Of a DNA stretch of 64,000 nucleotides, positions 59,641 to 64,000 are shown in pieces. The first letter of the stretch is position 1. The number at the start of each line of letters is the position of its first letter. The position numbers were made by a program, and so were the translations under genes. Below the pieces are notes generated by a model. It was not told the origin of the DNA and did no database searches. It worked only from the letters and a program-made list of their open reading frames with translations. Origin of the DNA: Siniperca chuatsi (lineage: Eukaryota > Chordata > Actinopteri > Centrarchiformes > Sinipercidae); the NCBI RefSeq assembly GCF_020085105.1, contig NC_058045.1, positions 10,123,833 to 10,187,832 of the forward strand, read 5' to 3'.

Positions 59641-61600
59641 TAATTAGAAATTTCTTTTTGTCAGTCTCAGTCTCAGTGTTATCTACTGCGTAGACATATA
59701 ACTACGTAACCTTGTTTCTGCTCCGTGTGTCTTGTCTCTCAGCTCTTACATTGCCATATGATGTATCTGATGTGTTGTTTTGCCCTGTCTGAAAACAAAA
59801 ACAAAAACTACTGATCACAAAAAATGTAAAACAGCACAAATGATTGATTTATGATGATTTGACGTAATTTATGAATTTGCCAAGCAAAGGTTAAGATTAT
59901 TAGAATGCCTTGTAAACAAGCATACTGTAAGTTACATAGTATATATTCAGTTCTCACTGACTGCATCATGTGTATTCTTGAAGCCTAACAAACATATTGA
60001 ATGCATTTCCTTTCTCATGAAACATTTTTAAAGCAAATGTTTTTGATATTTTGAAATCTGCCTTGTTAACATCTGTGTTTGCTATTTAGCATTCTTCTTT
60101 CCTGCATTGCTATGTTTCTTTGCAAATTCAGTGTGTAACAGTCAGCATGCTCGTGTGCATGAAATACAAACAAAACAGGTCCCGCTCATGAAAAGCATTG
60201 CTCCATAGCACTATTAGCAGTTAAACACTTCACAGGTTACCTTTAATGTGTTTTAGAGCAGCTTTATCATGCATTTATTTTGGAGAAATGTGGCAAAACA
60301 AAACATGGCTACCCTATTTGAATTGGATAAAAATGTGTTGTAATAGCAGAAAACAAAAATAGCAAAAAAGTGCAAGTAGTGAATAACTCTGTCAGTAGAG
60401 CCATAATGCCTCACCTGTTAATATTTGTTTAGCACATCAGCCTTTTTTCTTATAGACTCTGTGGCATTACAAAATCTGACATGTCACACAATGTCACTCA
60501 GGAAACACCAGCTTCAGTGTTTCCTGAGACACTGACATTGTCTGCAATGGACTAATACAGAATTAAATATTAAAGGGATGGCATTAGCAAAATCATTACA
60601 GATTTTTATCGGCTCACAATATATATCATTTGTGAAACTGTTAAAGAAAAGAAAAGTAATTGCCCTGAAAAGAACAAGATCCTTAGTGGAAACACTGATT
60701 ACTGCCATATTACTTGTTACTTGGTAATTATCCACCTGCGTATCAAATGTAAAGCAGATGGCAGGTAGGGTGACGCAGGCTCTATTTAAGCTGTTGTTTT
60801 AGCACACACAGTCAAGGTTTGAGGTCATTGTAGGTCAACAACTCCATTTAGGTCATACTCACTCATAAGATCTCTACTTTTTTTGCAACTGTGACATGGT
60901 GCTCCCAGTGCCTAGATGCATTTATTTATGCTCATTAAAATGTCATATTATTATGATTTAATTTAATTTTGTTAATATTTTACATTGTTATGAATTGTCA
61001 TAATCACTATTATTAAAATATACGCTGTAGTGTTTACTGAAAATAAAATTATGTCATTTTGCCTTGTTGACACTGGGGCTGTTCATACATACGTACTCAT
61101 CCTGTGCAGGGTTGTGGACTCAAGCATATCGCAGCTGACATTGGGCGTGATGGGATTGGACAATAATCCAGTAATAAAAATATTTTTATAATTTCCTGTT
61201 TAATCATATCATAAAATAATTCAAATATCTATATATAAATTAAAAAGTTTAATTTTACAGAAATCTGTCACAGCATGGCATCCTCAAAACCTGCTCACTC
61301 TTTGACACTGATTTATTATTTCATCCAGACACAATTAATTATTACAGAATAAGTTTAGAACAGAGGAGCACACTGTCAACAAAACTACTTTATTGCTGCT
61401 CATTCCTCTTGGAATACAAATTCTGAATTGAAGTGCAAACATATTAGTTCAGTCAAGAGATAAGGAGGATGTAGGAATGATTATATTGGACTTGTGAAAG
61501 ACATCAGACATTCATTCAACACATGTTTGCCATGTCTTGGCAATAAAACTTCAGTTCCCACTCAGAAAGAAGGTGGGAGCAAAACAATGTGCAGTCTCAA

Positions 61601-61607
61601 TATAAAG
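61601..61607 (+). promoter_or_regulatory. TATA box of the mucin gene
   Basis: TATAAAG at 61601-61607 precedes the signal-peptide exon by about 65 bp, which puts the cap site near 61630 and leaves a 5'UTR of about 40 nt. This is a good consensus in the right place. Confidence 0.6.
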
Positions 61608-61668
61608 GGCTGGCAAGTACAGTCTGACTATTACCTGCTTTAGGGACAGCAAGCCCACAGCTGCAACG

Positions 61669-63909
61669 ATGAGGTGGAGATGTGTGTGGTTGTGTTTCCT
61701 TGCTTTGTCTGTTGCCAGTGTCACTGATGTCCAAGCCAGACTGGGTAAGACTCTGATGGTTTTGGATACTGTAGAACACTTTTCATGACTGTGTGAATGG
61801 ATTATTCTGCTTGATTTATACACACAAATGATGTTTAGCACTGTCTCCAATGTCAGCTATGTAGAGCATTTGGTAACTCAACATTGTTTTCTACACTTTA
61901 AAATATTGCCCAGTTCGCAACCATGTCAGCAGCATCTGCAGCACATGGGGCAGAGAGCACTTCAAGACGTTTGATGGTGATGTGTACCAGTTCCCTGGTA
62001 TGTGTGAATACAACCTGGCCTCAGACTGCCATGAATCCTACCAGGAATTCTCAGTGCACATGAAGAGGAAAGAGAATGATGGAAACCCTACAGTTAGTTA
62101 TGTGTCGGTCACCATCAGTGACCTTTCATTCCACCTCACCAAGAGCCTGGTCACTGTGAATGGCTTGCCGTGAGTAAAAAAGCAATTTAGCCTGTGAAAG
62201 CCACTGTACTCTACTTTTCTATGATTTTTCTGCATTATAGTAAAAAATATATTCTCTTGTTCCCAGTATCAAAATGCCATACTACAATGCAGGAGTACAA
62301 GTAGAAGAAAATGCTGTTTACATCAAGCTCCAATCTAAAGTCGGCATCATTGTCGTGTGGAATGGTGATGATGCAGTCATGGTAAACAGGTTTTCATCTT
62401 CTACACTGCTTTTCAATTTTTTAATATTACAATACAATTGTGGAAAACCTGTTATAACCCCTTGCTGTGTCGTAGGTGGAACTGGATCCTGACTATGCTA
62501 ATCGTACTTGTGGGCTTTGTGGAGACTTCAACGGTGTTTCTGTCTACAATGAATTAATTCATAATGGTATACATGGTTATTCACTTTGTGTAATAATGAA
62601 TTTCAACAATCATCCACTGTATCTTTGACATTTCACACTATGATTGCAATACGCAGGTCGCAAAATCAGCCCCATTGAGTTTGGCAACAAACAGAAAGTC
62701 CATCATCCAAACGACGATTGTGAGGACCCCTACGAAGAGGAAGAGGAATCACCGGAGGCTGTTACTGTGCCGGATTCATGCAAGGAGTTTGTGAGTTTAT
62801 TATCCAACTAGTTTTATCAACAGTGATATTTAGTAGCATTTGCAACAGAGTAACTTTGTCTCTGTTGCCTGTCTCCCTTTTCCCGTTTAGCAAACGACCT
62901 GTGACCAGATGCTGCGTTCAGAGTCCTGGAGCTCCTGCACCAAACTAATTAACCCTGAACCTTACATCCAGGCCTGTGTGCAGGACATGTGTGGCTGCAC
63001 CAACAGTACAAATGACTTCTGCGTCTGCAGCACACTGTCTGAGTTGTCTCGACAGTGTTCACATGCAGGAGGGCAGCCTCCCAACTGGAGGACACCTCAG
63101 TTCTGTGGTAACGTTTTGTGCCCTCTTTTCTGTTTTGTTTTCATCTTTATATTTTATACGGCACTGAGCAATCAGCTCAGTGAAAAGATTAAATTAAATT
63201 GTCTCATGCAGCTTTAGGATGAGAGGATTAATTATATTCTATTTGGAAAAAATACATTTAAAAACTACATAAAGACAGGCCAGATATGTCTACTTTTCTG
63301 TCTGACTTCACAGTGTCAAAGGTCAGAATGTTATATTCTAGTTACTGGCACTCATTGAGCTGAACAATTTCTGTGTAATAGATATGATTTAAAACAGTTC
63401 AAACTACATAAGTGCAAGTACAATAAGCACATAAAAAATCTACTTTTGTTACACTTAATCAAAGGAGTTACATCCACCCTTGATATGCTATTGAATATAT
63501 CACATAAATTCATATCTACTTCCATATATTTTCAATTGTACCGTATCTTCACAGCTAAACAATGCCCATTCAATATGGTTTATGAAGAGAGCGGTTCCCC
63601 TTGCATGGATACATGCACACATCTAGATACAAGTTCCCTGTGTGAGGACCACAAAATGGATGGCTGCTTCTGTCCTCTTGGTTAGTGCTGTTTACATGTG
63701 CACACTTTTCACTTTTTATTACCCTTAAAGTTTCCTTTAGAATTCATCTTCCTAGTCTGTGAATATTCATGTTCATGTCACGTGTCTACTAAAGGAACTG
63801 TGTTTGATGATATTTCCATGAGAGGGTGTATTGCTCAATCTGAATGTCAGTGCAAGCACGACAAAATCTATAACTCCGGTGAGGTTTACCAACAGGACAG
63901 AGAGAAATG
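61669..63909 (+). CDS. Gel-forming mucin (MUC2/MUC5 type), N-terminal part, 8 coding exons
   Basis: Secreted gel-forming mucins polymerise through von Willebrand D domains to make mucus. Coding exons: 61669-61744, 61914-62169, 62267-62381, 62476-62566, 62657-62790, 62891-63107, 63555-63680 and 63795-63909; all phases agree (376 codons plus 2 nt). Exon 1 is a signal peptide ([18 protein letters not shown]). The first VWD domain starts at [19 protein letters not shown] (residues about 34-52) and contains the CGLC motif at 161-164 ([10 protein letters not shown]). A C8 domain follows ([34 protein letters not shown]), then a TIL domain ([25 protein letters not shown]). The order VWD-C8-TIL is typical of MUC2, MUC5AC and MUC5B N-termini; the acidic EEEEE stretch between VWD and C8 looks MUC5-like. 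The exon 8 donor is at 63910 and the window's last two bases are the next acceptor AG. A true MUC2/MUC5 choice needs the missing part. Confidence 0.93.
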
Positions 63910-64000
63910 GTATGTCACATATTTCATAACGTCTACATAATATTTCGTCTGGTCTCCTTAATTGTGTTTTATTTTTGATAACTTATTTTGGTTGTTTCAG

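Larger units (their letters stand above)
54530..61668. other. Spacer between the divergent saal1 and mucin genes
   Basis: This 7.1 kb interval holds the saal1 promoter and upstream DNA, a run of fish repeats (about 54990-55460), a hAT-like MITE (56214-56543), a SINE (58301-58475), an L1 endonuclease fragment (58865-59640) and the mucin promoter near 61600. No other gene was recognised. Confidence 0.55.

Overview
The window is nuclear DNA from a bony fish, most likely a percomorph teleost. All genes are split by introns with GT/AG borders. Spacers and introns carry many short terminal-inverted-repeat elements, a tRNA-derived SINE and LINE fragments of kinds I know from fish genomes. Encoded proteins look like teleost versions of vertebrate proteins, for example a tryptophan hydroxylase with a fish-type N-terminal extension. 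Gene names come from protein motifs recognised by eye and from gene order; no search was run.

Layout, left to right. Positions 1-6607 hold the 5' part of cd81 on the minus strand (two coding exons; the rest lies off the left edge). kcnc1 (Kv3.1-type potassium channel) is on the plus strand at 8711-15987, head-to-head with cd81, and probably has a 2 kb 3'UTR. sergef (RCC1-type beta-propeller protein, 11 coding exons) is on the minus strand at 21091-29613. tph1 (tryptophan hydroxylase 1, 11 coding exons) is on the minus strand at 31426-36444. A 9.4 kb gene-free interval follows, with repeats and possible conserved non-coding DNA. saal1 (13 coding exons) is on the minus strand at 45861-54529. 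A repeat-rich 7 kb spacer contains a SINE and a dead L1 endonuclease fragment. Last, a gel-forming mucin of the MUC2/MUC5 type starts on the plus strand at 61669 and runs off the right edge; the window ends exactly on a splice acceptor. For the four complete genes I rebuilt exon chains whose phases agree at every junction: kcnc1 597, sergef 404, tph1 480 and saal1 468 residues.

The order kcnc1-sergef-tph1-saal1 is the same as in human 11p15.1. cd81 and gel-forming mucins are in human 11p15.5, so the window joins two blocks that are separated in human. The genes do not form one pathway: they cover membrane organisation (cd81), fast neuronal repolarisation (kcnc1), secretion and Ran/RCC1-like function (sergef), serotonin/melatonin synthesis (tph1), an armadillo-like proliferation-associated protein (saal1) and mucus (mucin).

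I looked for an undescribed system and found none that the sequence supports. The points most worth checking are: a tph1 N-terminus carrying a TPH2-like basophilic phosphosite; two upstream reading frames just before the kcnc1 start; a palindromic NRF1-like site at the saal1 promoter; a saal1 start codon in a 4-nt coding exon; several MITEs with readable target-site duplications; and a few unexplained coding-like or conserved-looking islands.
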